Shown: positions 17,439 to 26,167, counted from the first letter of the stretch. The stretch: 64,000 nt of DNA from Caldilinea sp. CFX5 (GCA_021405325.1 QWII01000035.1:90666-154665), one strand, 5' to 3'. Numbers and translations: made by a program. Notes: generated by a model from the sequence alone, not told the origin.

Positions 17439-20400
17439 GATGAAGCGTCCTCCTCGGTGCGTTGGGGCTTCTGTTTCATAATGCCCATATAAAGTTCAAT
17501 TACATCGGCCAGCAGACCGGAGACGGCAGCGGTTGTGACCACGGTTAGATCCTCACACGTCGGCCGCTTTTTCCATTGTGCATTGTACACGGCAGCAGAA
17601 CAGAGTTGGCGAAAGGTAGCATTGACCGCCCAGGTGTCACGCTTGGTCTCTACCAGATCGCGCAGGGCATAAATTTGGCTGGTGGTCAACCCATTCTCGT
17701 CGGAAAGGAGATCCCAAACCTTCTGTATTGTCGCCAGATCATCAAGCAGATAGGGACGGGTGGGGTGGGTGAGGCGCTGCCCAGTAGCATCATAGGCAAT
17801 CTCAAAGCGCTGTTCGCTGATGCCCAGCCATTGGACGTCAAAGGTAGCGGCGGTGAAGTAGATCTGGTCGCCCTTCTGTAATTCGGCAGCATGGATAAGC
17901 CAGCACTCCGTAGTTGTGCCATCACTTTGGGGGCGCCGCCCTTTGACGATGCGCTGGCGGCGGCTGACATCATTTTGTACAAATACATAGGGATACCACT
18001 GATCAGGTGTGACGCCGTCACCCATGACCGCCGGAATGTGCCAGGTGAAGGTGCGGCTTTGCTGTTCGAGTTCGACACTGATGGTGATGGTGAATTGTTG
18101 CGTCCCAGTAGCCAATGGTTTACCTGCTTTTGGCAATGGGCCTGATTGCACTTGTTTGACAATCCACGGTGTATCACCGCCCAACGCTGTTTGCTGTAAC
18201 ATCTGGCGGCCGGCGTCAAGGGCCACACGCAAGGGTGTGCGCCGATGAAAGTAGACGGCGCCCAGGTGGAGGGGCAGCCGGTTGCGCACCTTGCCCATCT
18301 CCCGTTCATACTTGGTTTTGATGGCGTCGATGACGGTCAGCGCTTTGTCCGCAGGAACCAACGCCATAAAGGTGCGCGGCTCGGCGAGGATAGGGATGGC
18401 GGTGGAATAGGCAGTAGCTTGGTAGGTAACTCGAACAATGGAGCAACCAGTGGCCAGGTTGCGCTGTTCCTTCCTAGTCTTATCTGCGTTGTATAACACT
18501 GGACTTTGCCGTGTCTCTATGAATCGCTTGTTGATATATTCTTCGATGAAAATGGCAGATGTAGCTGAATCTATATAAATTTCTGGTTCTGCCCCCAAGC
18601 AGCGCGCTAAATAGCAAAAATTGTCAGCACTAATAAAATATCCCCCAGTTCCATCAGCAGTGGATGGATGCCAGACTAGGCTCAAGTTTGTACCATCTAA
18701 CTCAAGCTCATACACATGGAATGCACCAAGGTTAGGTATTGGATTAAACCACAAGAAAAGACGACGACGATCATCTGCTAAAAGCGTTGAAAAGGTGTCT
18801 TGTTCGATTTCCTGCCAAAACGTTCTGGTTGTTTCCCAGATACGGCGACTGCGGGCAAAAGAAACAGGCTTTTTCATTGTTTCAACCAGCCTGCCATTTA
18901 ACCAATCATTTAGTTCAAATTGACCTACCACCAATGCCGCTCGCCCATTTACATCTGCTACTTCATCGAGCCAAATGGTATTAGTCAAAGCAACAGTATT
19001 TGTAGCCCAGGTTTGGGAACGATCCGCCCTTCGCTGTTCACAGGTTTGACAAACGGCACGCTCTTGCGCTTTACATACTTGACAACTGTCAGGCTTTTCG
19101 CCCGTTTTGTGGCGTTCGTGCTGGTGTTTTTTCCAGTGCTGTGGCCCGTACCCTTGCAGCCGTACACCACAGACAGTACAGATTTCTCCGCTTATTTCGA
19201 CTTCCTGCCATGTTTTGTTCAATAGTTCCAGATCGGAACGTAAGGGTGGTTCATGCCAATCCGTAATTTCTGTGAGACGGAGTTCTCTGCCACGAAGCGG
19301 CCCACTAAGTACAATTACAGGAGCTAACTCGCCGTCTAGAGGACTTTTCTCATGGGCATTGGCGAAACGGTGCGCTAACAAGCGTTCTAACACTAGAGAA
19401 TCTCTATCTTCACCTGTGTATAGCTGTAGAAAGTCAAGTTCTTGCGTATCGCTAGCCAGCGAAGGTACAACGAGTACACTACCATTTTCATCACGGTATA
19501 TTTCGTTACCGAGAGGTAATTCTGCTTCAACTATAACCTGTACAGCATCTAGCGCCTGATTTAGGGCATCACGTCGGGCTAGTAAATCACTAATTCGATG
19601 AACTTGACTCAAATAACCTAGCCCATCGTATCTTATCGAGAGCAGTCGCCACCGCATGTCCCCGAGCTTGGGTAACTTTCTTTCAAAAACAGCTTTTGCG
19701 ACTGAACTCTTGAAAAGAGCAGTGATTGTACTTGCATAATCCCACAAATTAATCTCATTGATTGGCCACTGTGTATCACCGAGACCTAGTTTGAGGATTG
19801 TTTCTGCTGTAGTCAAGAAATTTGTTCGCTCTTCTTGCGTCAGCGCCCAACAGGTACTCAAAGCATCGTTTAGCAATTGCTGGCGCTCTACGGCCATCAC
19901 ATAGGGTGCGACTGCCGTCTTTTCATACCCAAAGGCAGTTGCCACACACAGGTGTTCCCAAGGCGTCTGCTGCGCTTCCACATTTTCCTTCTCGGCGCCA
20001 GAAATCTCACCATGTGAAAGGATAAGCAACGCTGGTAGTTGCACCTTCGGCGTTGATAGCCAGTATGCCAGCGCCGACTGGCGTTTGTACCCATCTCCAT
20101 TTAGCTGATAAAAGAAATCGTCCCAAAAAAGCGCCAGCAGGTCTGCAATAGACCAACTTTCATCTACAATAGACAGCTTGATGTCCCGAAATTTGGTTTC
20201 AAGACTCTGCTGCTGTCTTTTCTCTTCTGCATAAATAGCATCTCGGGTTTTCTGAAAATTCTCCTCTGCTTCTTTGGCTGCTTTTTGTAACTTTTCTCGT
20301 ATCGTGTGTCTTTCTTTGGGCGGAACAGCAGTCATGTCAAAGCTAGCTAATGCTTCCTGGCTACGTTCGTAGGTTTCTTTGAGAGAGTGTAATTCGATCT

Positions 20401-20857
20401 GTCTACGCAATGCAAGACATTGATAGAGCGGGCCGTTGCTAATTTGAAAAGCATGGAATTGCCAGATAGCCTCAAGTTGCTTGGCTATCAATGGGTGAAT
20501 TTTCTTCGCTTCATCCCAATTTTGAATTAGGGCTTCAATGGCAGCTTTTTCCGCTGAAGTACCGAATTGCACCTTCAATTCGTTGGCCAGTTTAGCTCGT
20601 GATTCCCAATCACGTTCTGTAATGCGATCTTTTACCTCTTTGTGTAATAAAGTAACATCTGGCGCGGAAAAGCGGTCAAATCGGTAGTTAGGAATATCAA
20701 GCCAGTGCTCTACAATCTTCTGTTTCGCAACAGATTCATTATTCACTTTTGAGGCTAAAAAGTTAGGATCTAGTTTGCCGACGTTGTGGAGCAACCCCGC
20801 TAGTTCTGCCAGCAAGATCTCCTTGCGATGTTGTGCTAGTATTCCAAGTTGGCTCAT
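17435..20857 (-). CDS. csx11: Large subunit Csx11 (Cas10-like) with degenerate HD and palm sites
   Basis: The 1140-residue Cas10-like large subunit is of the Csx11 group that marks subtype III-C. The N-terminal HD-type segment reads ELAGLLHNVGKL, with His24-Asn25 in place of the usual HD (codon AAC at 20785-20783). A zinc region with paired cysteines (CTVC, CQVC, CQTC) spans about residues 560-610. The palm position near residue 835 reads ALVPADKAL, not GGDD, followed by LPLHLGAVYFHRRTPLRVALDAGRQML (in part), typical of the family. DNase and cyclic-oligoadenylate synthesis are therefore predicted lost. The 5' two thirds looks more AT-rich than the 3' third. Confidence 0.85.
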   Translation of the reverse strand: MSQLGILAQHRKEILLAELAGLLHNVGKLDPNFLASKVNNESVAKQKIVEHWLDIPNYRFDRFSAPDVTLLHKEVKDRITERDWESRAKLANELKVQFGTSAEKAAIEALIQNWDEAKKIHPLIAKQLEAIWQFHAFQISNGPLYQCLALRRQIELHSLKETYERSQEALASFDMTAVPPKERHTIREKLQKAAKEAEENFQKTRDAIYAEEKRQQQSLETKFRDIKLSIVDESWSIADLLALFWDDFFYQLNGDGYKRQSALAYWLSTPKVQLPALLILSHGEISGAEKENVEAQQTPWEHLCVATAFGYEKTAVAPYVMAVERQQLLNDALSTCWALTQEERTNFLTTAETILKLGLGDTQWPINEINLWDYASTITALFKSSVAKAVFERKLPKLGDMRWRLLSIRYDGLGYLSQVHRISDLLARRDALNQALDAVQVIVEAELPLGNEIYRDENGSVLVVPSLASDTQELDFLQLYTGEDRDSLVLERLLAHRFANAHEKSPLDGELAPVIVLSGPLRGRELRLTEITDWHEPPLRSDLELLNKTWQEVEISGEICTVCGVRLQGYGPQHWKKHQHERHKTGEKPDSCQVCKAQERAVCQTCEQRRADRSQTWATNTVALTNTIWLDEVADVNGRAALVVGQFELNDWLNGRLVETMKKPVSFARSRRIWETTRTFWQEIEQDTFSTLLADDRRRLFLWFNPIPNLGAFHVYELELDGTNLSLVWHPSTADGTGGYFISADNFCYLARCLGAEPEIYIDSATSAIFIEEYINKRFIETRQSPVLYNADKTRKEQRNLATGCSIVRVTYQATAYSTAIPILAEPRTFMALVPADKALTVIDAIKTKYEREMGKVRNRLPLHLGAVYFHRRTPLRVALDAGRQMLQQTALGGDTPWIVKQVQSGPLPKAGKPLATGTQQFTITISVELEQQSRTFTWHIPAVMGDGVTPDQWYPYVFVQNDVSRRQRIVKGRRPQSDGTTTECWLIHAAELQKGDQIYFTAATFDVQWLGISEQRFEIAYDATGQRLTHPTRPYLLDDLATIQKVWDLLSDENGLTTSQIYALRDLVETKRDTWAVNATFRQLCSAAVYNAQWKKRPTCEDLTVVTTAAVSGLLADVIELYMGIMKQKPQRTEEDASS

Positions 20858-21909
20858 ATGTTACCTCTGTTTGATTTGATCTGTTCGGCAGCGAGCCGTT
20901 CCGCCGCCTGGCATAGACCGCGAAAACTATTGGGCCGTAATGGTTTTCCACCTTTGATCTGAATACGAGCGTTAGCCTTGCCTTGTTGGTCTTTGGCGAA
21001 CTCCGTTTCGGCCAGGCCAAAGCCGCTGCTCGTCTTGGCGCCAAAGCCATAAAGGGTGAACATGGCCCGTATGCCTTGCGCGAGCAATGCTAGATCGGCG
21101 GCCACCTGGTGGCGCGTTTCGGCTTCGTCTTCCCCAATGCGGTCGAAGGGGGCGTAGAGCGAGGTGAAAGTTCCTGTTGCGCCAGCAGGGACGGATTCGA
21201 GCAGAATTGGATTTTTGCCGACACGCCGGGTGCGGTCGTGCGGGTTGATGATTTCCAGGCTGGTTTTGGTAAAAAATGTAGGGTAGAAGATCAACCGCCC
21301 GCTCTGCCCCCGTTCATCGTCATCAGTCGCATCGCCAAAGAGCCGTTGGATCTGGCTATCCTGGCGCGTGTCGCCATCATGTTGATGCCCCTGCTGCCAG
21401 AGCGCGTGACGCAGGCTACCCTTCCAACTCGACGGGCGCACCAGCGGCAGCTGAAAAACCTTGTCGCGTACAATTGGGTTGTCGATAATGTAGAAGGGGT
21501 TGTCATCTTTCGACAAGTAAGGTTGAGCCAGCGTGAAGGTGAATTGGAGCGCGAAGGTGTAAGCCGGCAACATTGTCAGATCAAGACTTGGCAAAGCCCA
21601 GATCGAGTCGAACAATGATTTCAATGGCCCTTGTTGTTCAGAAGCGATCGGTTGAACCATTTGTTGCCAAGCGGTTTTTACTGCCTCGGCATCAGCAACG
21701 CCGGTTGCCGTCAGATAAGTGCGTAAAACGGTTGGCGCATCCGGGTTGATCTGCAGTAGCTGCCCTCGTAGTTTTTTTGCACGATCTTCGGCTTGTCTAC
21801 GCACATCTCTTTGCTGGCGTTTGTCGTTTGTCACTCTTTCCTGAACGATCAATTGTTCGAGCAATGGTTGTGCATCCATTGCAATTTGAGCTGAGGGATC
21901 GTAGGTCAT
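20854..21909 (-). CDS. cmr6: RAMP subunit, Cmr6-like
   Basis: The 351-residue RAMP protein has the segment PLVRPSSWKGSLRHALWQ, then SGRLIFYPTFF, and a C-terminal glycine loop GFGAKTSSGFGLAE, the pattern of Cmr6-type backbone-capping subunits. Residues 1-100 form a charged helical extension (QRDVRRQAEDRAKKLRGQL). It ends in a 4-base overlap with csx11 and starts at the stop codon of cmr1. Cmr6 identity is by motif and position; other III-C RAMP subunits are possible. Confidence 0.75.
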   Translation of the reverse strand: MTYDPSAQIAMDAQPLLEQLIVQERVTNDKRQQRDVRRQAEDRAKKLRGQLLQINPDAPTVLRTYLTATGVADAEAVKTAWQQMVQPIASEQQGPLKSLFDSIWALPSLDLTMLPAYTFALQFTFTLAQPYLSKDDNPFYIIDNPIVRDKVFQLPLVRPSSWKGSLRHALWQQGHQHDGDTRQDSQIQRLFGDATDDDERGQSGRLIFYPTFFTKTSLEIINPHDRTRRVGKNPILLESVPAGATGTFTSLYAPFDRIGEDEAETRHQVAADLALLAQGIRAMFTLYGFGAKTSSGFGLAETEFAKDQQGKANARIQIKGGKPLRPNSFRGLCQAAERLAAEQIKSNRGNI

Positions 21910-22940
21910 TATACGTTTTCTCCCTGGAGCAACGAACGCAAGAAGGTCGTCATGTTTGTATGTAATGCCAGCGTATCGCGTGCTGAATTAAATTCACGCC
22001 AATAGACAAGTTTCCCATACGTGTTCATCGTTTTCATAATCTCATCTACCACCTGCTCGCGTAACAGATTGTTTACGGGCAGTTGGTGCGGAATCCAGCC
22101 CCAAACCGGCATTACACCATTGATTGCCTGCCCGGTCTGAATTTTTGAGGCTTGACGCTCATTCTGCACTGTACCACAGACCCAATGGCGTAGTTTCTGG
22201 TTATTTCCAAATGTGTTGCGGAATGCCGCACGTATATCAAATTTCAAGTTAACCGTTGCTGTCAAGCCTTGCTCCTTAGTTTGAATCTGCGCAAAAAACA
22301 TCTCGGTAAATGCAGGCAATTCTGCCGCCCTGGTGCTAATCTTTTGTTTCGCTGCCGTATCCTCCATTGTTTGTAAAAATTTCATTAGCTCGAATTGTTC
22401 ATCCGGCTTTACCTGAATCCGCCCATATCCCAACTGGGTTTTAGCCGCCAGTCCAGCGTACTGCTCAATCAATTTGAGTAGGCCATAGATGATCATCGGA
22501 TCAAAGTTGGGATCCGTTGGAATCACCTTCAGGCTGAATTCTCCGCCGCGACCCGGCCCATTATTAAAATACCAAGAAGGCGCTTGTTGTTTACCATCTC
22601 TGGGGCGTCCCAGTCGATTGTTTGTTGCGCGAATTGTTTTGGTTTCACCTTCCGCCCTTGTTGAATCCTCAACGATTAGACGGAATCTGCGCGCCCATCC
22701 CGTTGCCCCGAAAATCTGACAACCTAAACATAAATTCTTGTTCGCTTGTTCAGGCTCATAAATACAAGCATCTTCAATCGGATCACACGCATAGCCTCCT
22801 AACCCGCGCACAACAGCTTCATACCACCAGCGCAGGCTACCGAGAATGCCGGTGGCGTGGAGGCGGTCGCTTTTGCCGTCAATGCCGCCCGTCCACAGCG
22901 GGGTGAGGGTTTTGAGCTTGATAGTTAGTGGTTCATTCAT
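21909..22940 (-). CDS. cmr1: RAMP subunit Cmr1-like
   Basis: I place the start at ATG 22940 (MNEPLTIKLKTLTPLWTGG), which overlaps the cas6 stop by 8 bases; a longer frame to 23000 lies inside cas6. The first 60 residues match the Cmr1 pattern: a first strand, then SDRLHATGILGSLRWWYEAV and RGLGGYACDP. A Cys pair (NLCLGCQIFGATG) follows. In type III-B/C effectors Cmr1 sits at the head and helps capture target RNA. The protein is 343 residues, a usual length. Confidence 0.85.
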   Translation of the reverse strand: MNEPLTIKLKTLTPLWTGGIDGKSDRLHATGILGSLRWWYEAVVRGLGGYACDPIEDACIYEPEQANKNLCLGCQIFGATGWARRFRLIVEDSTRAEGETKTIRATNNRLGRPRDGKQQAPSWYFNNGPGRGGEFSLKVIPTDPNFDPMIIYGLLKLIEQYAGLAAKTQLGYGRIQVKPDEQFELMKFLQTMEDTAAKQKISTRAAELPAFTEMFFAQIQTKEQGLTATVNLKFDIRAAFRNTFGNNQKLRHWVCGTVQNERQASKIQTGQAINGVMPVWGWIPHQLPVNNLLREQVVDEIMKTMNTYGKLVYWREFNSARDTLALHTNMTTFLRSLLQGENV

Positions 22941-23826
22941 CCTGATGGTTCCTTTCGTCGGCGCTGGATGCCTGGAGCAGACGCATTTGCCCCAAACCAT
23001 GTGTTGTTTTATAGCCTATTCCAGCATAGAAAGCCAAATGGAGCAAACGGTTAAAATGGGCGACGTTGGCGCGGTTGCGGCCATCGAGGACGCGATATTC
23101 GAGTTTGCCGACGCCGCCGACATAGGTCTGTTTTTGGTAGCGGAAGGGGTCGCTCTGCCAATGCCAGACCCGCCCGACGGCAATGTTGCGTTCAACCCAT
23201 TCCTCAAAGGCAATGCCCCAGTTTTGGCCGGTGAGCTTGTCCCAGCGGCTGCGCAAGCTGGCAATGGCCAGGCGGGGCAGTGGGAAGATCTCGACGCGGC
23301 GTGCCTTGTTGTCAGCCTCGCCCCAGCGGATGGCGGTGGGGCTGGCAAAGTCCACCACCCAGCGCTCTGGTGTTTCGTGTAGCGATGATAAGGCTTCCCA
23401 CGTCGTGTAGCCCACCCACGGGTGACTGCCGGGGCTGCCCAGCGCTTCGGTGATGGTGAAGGGGATGCGCCCCAGCCGGATGCCGGCCGCGCCGCCGGTG
23501 ATGCCACTATAAAGAATGTGCTGCATAAAGACGGCAAAGAGTTCTTCATCAAGCAGGCCGAGGCGCAACCAACCCGGTTGGCCGGCGCTGACGTGGATGC
23601 GCCCATCTTGCGGGCTTTGCCAATAACCATACAGGGGCGAGAGGCTAAAGGCTTTGCGCTCCTGAGCGTCGTGGATGTGCGCCGCCAGCGCCGGATCGAC
23701 GGCGTCGATGGCGGCGTAGAAGGCGGCATGGGCCAGCTCCCCCACCGTGCCGGGCAGCGTGCCGGCCTCCTGGGCGATGAGGTTGATGACGATGGCGTGG
23801 ATGGATCGATTCTGGTGGTGGGTCAT
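22933..23826 (-). CDS. cas6: crRNA-processing endoribonuclease Cas6
   Basis: The 297-residue double-RAMP protein cleaves pre-crRNA within repeats, leaving an 8-nt 5' tag. The C-terminal glycine-rich loop GIGYKTTHGLGQMRLL is characteristic. It is the only cas6 in the window and so is likely to serve both the I-D and the III-C complexes. Its start codon at 23826 abuts the -35 of a divergent promoter, so its own promoter must lie inside the opposite-strand gene at 23865-24251, or it relies on read-through from upstream. It overlaps cmr1 downstream. Confidence 0.92.
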   Translation of the reverse strand: MTHHQNRSIHAIVINLIAQEAGTLPGTVGELAHAAFYAAIDAVDPALAAHIHDAQERKAFSLSPLYGYWQSPQDGRIHVSAGQPGWLRLGLLDEELFAVFMQHILYSGITGGAAGIRLGRIPFTITEALGSPGSHPWVGYTTWEALSSLHETPERWVVDFASPTAIRWGEADNKARRVEIFPLPRLAIASLRSRWDKLTGQNWGIAFEEWVERNIAVGRVWHWQSDPFRYQKQTYVGGVGKLEYRVLDGRNRANVAHFNRLLHLAFYAGIGYKTTHGLGQMRLLQASSADERNHQDE

Positions 23827-23855
23827 TGAATTTTTCTTTCCCCATGTGGTATACT
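23826..23855 (+). promoter_or_regulatory. Sigma70 promoter of the divergent pair; message nearly leaderless
   Basis: TTGAAT (23826-23831), an 18-base gap and TATACT (23850-23855) point right. The predicted start near 23862 leaves almost no 5' leader before the ATG at 23865, which has no Shine-Dalgarno site. The -35 box touches the cas6 start codon on the other strand. Confidence 0.6.
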
Positions 23856-23864
23856 ATGACTTCT

Positions 23865-24251
23865 ATGAGCAAGTATCCAGTAGTTGAGCGCAAACAAATC
23901 GTTGCGGCTATTCGTATTGTCCAAACCGAACTGCATTGGAAACCGGGTAGCGCAGAGCGTCACCTTGCCAAGCGTATCCTCCGTGGTCATTTGCCGATAA
24001 CGGCTCGGATGGAAGATTACGAGCAAATCATCCGGTTAGTCGTCCATAGTAGCCGAGCTTACGTCTATCTCTTTTGGTATGATGGTACGCCTTATGTTAC
24101 TGTAGCCGATGATATCCATGAAAATCATTGGTTGGTTATGTTCGACCTGGATGGCCTGCTTGAGAGTGCTTATCTGGTGGAACGACCGGATCGCTACTTT
24201 CAAAAAGAAAACGTTGAGTTTATTGATCGATTAGAGGCGGTGTTGCCATGA
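23865..24251 (+). CDS. Unknown small protein, first gene of a divergent pair in the cas locus
   Basis: I do not recognise the family. The 128-residue product starts at MSKYPVVERK, since the longer frame overlaps the promoter. It has an N-terminal helical part with H-x4-R-x3-R-H-type basic residues (ERHLAKRILRGHLP), then predicted strands AYVYLFWYDGTPYVTVAD and HWLVMFDLDG. A basic-helix-then-beta-sheet layout resembles BECR/RelE-like RNase toxins, but this is only a hypothesis. Its stop overlaps the next gene's ATG (ATGA). It is the only plus-strand unit in the cas locus and divides the I-D block from the III-C block. Confidence 0.7.
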   Translation: MSKYPVVERKQIVAAIRIVQTELHWKPGSAERHLAKRILRGHLPITARMEDYEQIIRLVVHSSRAYVYLFWYDGTPYVTVADDIHENHWLVMFDLDGLLESAYLVERPDRYFQKENVEFIDRLEAVLP

Positions 24252-24583
24252 CGAGTACCGAAGAACGATTATACGCCTATGAAGTTGATGTACGTTTTCC
24301 ACAGGTAAGCGGCATGGAGCATATTGAAATGTTCTATAACCGCAGTGAACTTGCAACCTTGGCAGCCGAGCTTTCACCCGAACAAAAGAAACGATTGGCA
24401 AAAGCTGACCAAATTCTCTTACGTGATGCTTCCTTGTTTTATGATGCGATTCAACAAATCGTAAATTTAAAGCGTTGGCGCGAGCAAGACAATGTCGCAC
24501 CTGATCACTGGTGGTGGTATCTGGATGTGCTAACCGCAGCGCCCATCGTGCCGGCTGCTGTGAGTGAACTTGTGTCGGCATGA
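24248..24583 (+). CDS. Unknown small protein, second gene of the divergent pair
   Basis: The 111-residue protein is not recognised. It has a strand-like start (LYAYEVDVRFPQVSG), then acidic and basic helices (ELSPEQKKRLAKADQILLRD) and an aromatic DHWWWYLDVL near the C-terminus. It overlaps the preceding gene by 4 bases, so the two are coupled and probably act together. A toxin-antitoxin or accessory CRISPR role is possible but unproven. A palindrome of the REP element begins about 20 bases after its stop. Confidence 0.65.
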   Translation: MTSTEERLYAYEVDVRFPQVSGMEHIEMFYNRSELATLAAELSPEQKKRLAKADQILLRDASLFYDAIQQIVNLKRWREQDNVAPDHWWWYLDVLTAAPIVPAAVSELVSA

Positions 24584-24599
24584 ACACGTCGCAGCAGGG

Positions 24600-24752
24600 A
24601 TGAATCCCGCTCCTAACAGCGAGAAGCCGCCTCAGCGGCTGAGATAATGTTGTACCAGCCGCTGAGGCGGCTTCTCGCTGTTAGGGGGTGAATTGATTCA
24701 CCTCGTTGGGAATCACCTCGTTGGGAATCACCTCGTTGGGATTCACCCCTAA
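24600..24752. repeat. Hairpin end with TCACCTCGTTGGGA tandem repeats (distal end)
   Basis: Arms built on AGCGAGAAGCCGCCTCAGCG (from about 24619) pair with the complement ending near 24683 around a loop containing ATAATGTTGTACC. GGGGTGAATTGATTC follows, and then three or four tandem copies of TCACCTCGTTGGGAA up to about 24750. The near copy at 25386-25530 shares both parts. Confidence 0.8.
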
Positions 24753-24773
24753 TTTTATGATAACTATCACATG

Positions 24774-25256
24774 TCACCGTTTATTTGCATGTTGATGCTG
24801 CGCCTCTTGCAAAAAGTCATCATGGCTTTGATCCACGGTTGCCGGCCCCAGGTTCCATTCGTGGCTTTCCTCCCATTCGGGGATAAGCTCTTGACCGGCA
24901 TGATGGCTCTTTTGACGAAGCACATACGCCTTGACGGTATCGATCAAACTATCAGAGACGCTAAAAACGCCATACCCTTCTTGCCAATAGAACGGGAGGT
25001 GAAATTCCTGGGTGATAAACCAGGAAGAGCTGCCTTTGAGTTGGTGCATAAAGTCGGAGGGGGCCACACTAGGGCGCACCGCTGTTACGACATGGACATG
25101 CTCCGGCATCCCGCCGATGTAAAAGAAGGGACAATACATCTTTTTTGCCTCATTATAGAGCCACCGGTAGAGCGGGCGTTCGATCTTGGGGGTGATCCAC
25201 GGTTGCCGATCTTTGGTAGTCCAGACAAAATGATAACAAAGTCGCCAGTAGGCCAT
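24774..25256 (-). CDS. REP-associated / IS200-like tyrosine transposase
   Basis: The 160-residue Y1 transposase starts at ATG 25256 with AAGGAG 6-7 bases upstream; the frame is open further to 25436, but that part has no family resemblance. It shows MAYWRLCYHFVWTTKDRQP at the N-terminus and the HUH metal motif in IGGMPEHVHVVTAV. It also has a candidate catalytic Tyr in FYWQEGYGVFSVS and a helix with VKAYVLRQKSHH. Such enzymes nick single-stranded hairpin DNA, and the flanking hairpins are the likely substrates. Confidence 0.88.
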   Translation of the reverse strand: MAYWRLCYHFVWTTKDRQPWITPKIERPLYRWLYNEAKKMYCPFFYIGGMPEHVHVVTAVRPSVAPSDFMHQLKGSSSWFITQEFHLPFYWQEGYGVFSVSDSLIDTVKAYVLRQKSHHAGQELIPEWEESHEWNLGPATVDQSHDDFLQEAQHQHANKR

Positions 25257-25385
25257 ACGCTTCTCCTTGCCCATGCGTGATTGGTGTAGAAAAAGCCCAT
25301 GATACTGGAACGATATGTAAGGATCAATCCGCTGAACGATGGGTTTGAGGTACGTCTTTGGCTGTAGGGGATCAATCCTAAAGAG

Positions 25386-25530
25386 GGGATCAATCCCCCC
25401 GCCAACAGCGAGAAGCCGCCTCAGCGGCTGGTGCAATGTTGGTCCAGCGCCTGAGGGCGCTTCTCGCTGTTAGGGGGTGAATTGATTCACCTCGTTGGGA
25501 TTCACCTCGTTCGATTCACCTTGTTGTAAC
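25386..25530. repeat. Hairpin end with TCACCTCGTTGGGA repeats (proximal end)
   Basis: It carries the same arm sequence as the distal copy (AGCGAGAAGCCGCCTCAGCG from about 25407), an imperfect complement ending near 25470, GTTAGGGGGTGAATTGATTC, then shorter TCACCTCGTT repeats. The arms are less well paired than in the distal copy, a sign of independent drift. Confidence 0.78.
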
Positions 25531-25538
25531 CCTCCTCC

Positions 25539-26117
25539 CTACTGCAACCGCTCCCCCATCGCCCGATACGCCAGCCCCGCCGCCACACACCGCCCATCGG
25601 CCAGTCGGTAATGGGGGCCGGCAAGCTGGGCATGATCGAGTAGAGAGACCGGCGGCATGGCGATGAGATCATAGGTCAGCAAGCGCGTCTCCGCCGGCAA
25701 ATCGACCGGGTTGACCGGCGTGGCGCTGGTAAAGCGGCCGGTTGCCACCGCCTTGACCGCTTGTTGTCCCCGCACCTGCACCGCCGCTTTGCTCAACCCT
25801 TTGCCCAACCGCACCCACGGCGGCACCCGCAAGCGATCCACACTCAAGACCATAAACTCAAAGCGGTTGCCTGTCGCCAACGCTTTGGCCCGCCCAACGA
25901 TTCGTGTGTGTGGTTTGGCCGGTAAGACATAAATGTGCTGAGCATTGAGCGTCGCAAAATCCTCGGCATACCGCGGCACGGCGGAGTTGTTGAAATAGGG
26001 CGCCGCCACCAGGCCCAATGCAAAGGTCAGCCCGTAGTTGTGCAGATAGCGGCCAGTCTGATATGGCGCACAAAAGAGATCTTTCTGTAAGAGCAGTTGG
26101 CAGGTGGTGATGTACAT
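25539..26117 (-). CDS. csc1: Second, short Csc1-like (Cas5-type) type I-D protein
   Basis: The 192-residue intact ORF is clearly homologous to the 259-residue Csc1 encoded at 28497-29276. Shared blocks are NYGLTFALGLVAAPY, RYAEDFATLN, IYVLPA, WVRLGKGLSKA, NPVDLPAETRLLTYDLIAMPPVSLL. It lacks about 65 residues in the middle (between IYVLPA and the RLGK motif). Csc1 is the Cas5 subunit that holds the crRNA 5' tag in I-D Cascade. A second copy could be an alternative subunit or a relic. It starts 51 bases after the cas3' stop and reads intact, which argues against simple decay. Confidence 0.85.
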   Translation of the reverse strand: MYITTCQLLLQKDLFCAPYQTGRYLHNYGLTFALGLVAAPYFNNSAVPRYAEDFATLNAQHIYVLPAKPHTRIVGRAKALATGNRFEFMVLSVDRLRVPPWVRLGKGLSKAAVQVRGQQAVKAVATGRFTSATPVNPVDLPAETRLLTYDLIAMPPVSLLDHAQLAGPHYRLADGRCVAAGLAYRAMGERLQ

Positions 26118-26167
26118 CCGTACTCTTTCTTATAAATGCTTGATCGACTTTTTGACTTGTCTTGTGA

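Larger units (their letters stand above)
24600..25530 (-). mobile_element. REP-associated tyrosine transposase element inside the cas locus
   Basis: A tyrosine-transposase gene is bracketed by two related structured ends (24600-24750 and 25386-25530). Both carry a long hairpin with arms AGCGAGAAGCCGCCTCAGC / complement, followed by GTTAGGGGGTGAATTGATTC and repeats of ACCTCGTTGGGA. This is the layout of RAYT/REP or IS200/IS605-type elements. It lies between the second csc1 gene and the unknown pair. Confidence 0.75.

Noticed and set aside
17435..20857. Search for a GGDD cyclase motif in the large subunit
   Set aside because: None found; the aligned position reads VPADKAL. The IYIDSATS and WLDEVAD stretches are not in palm context.
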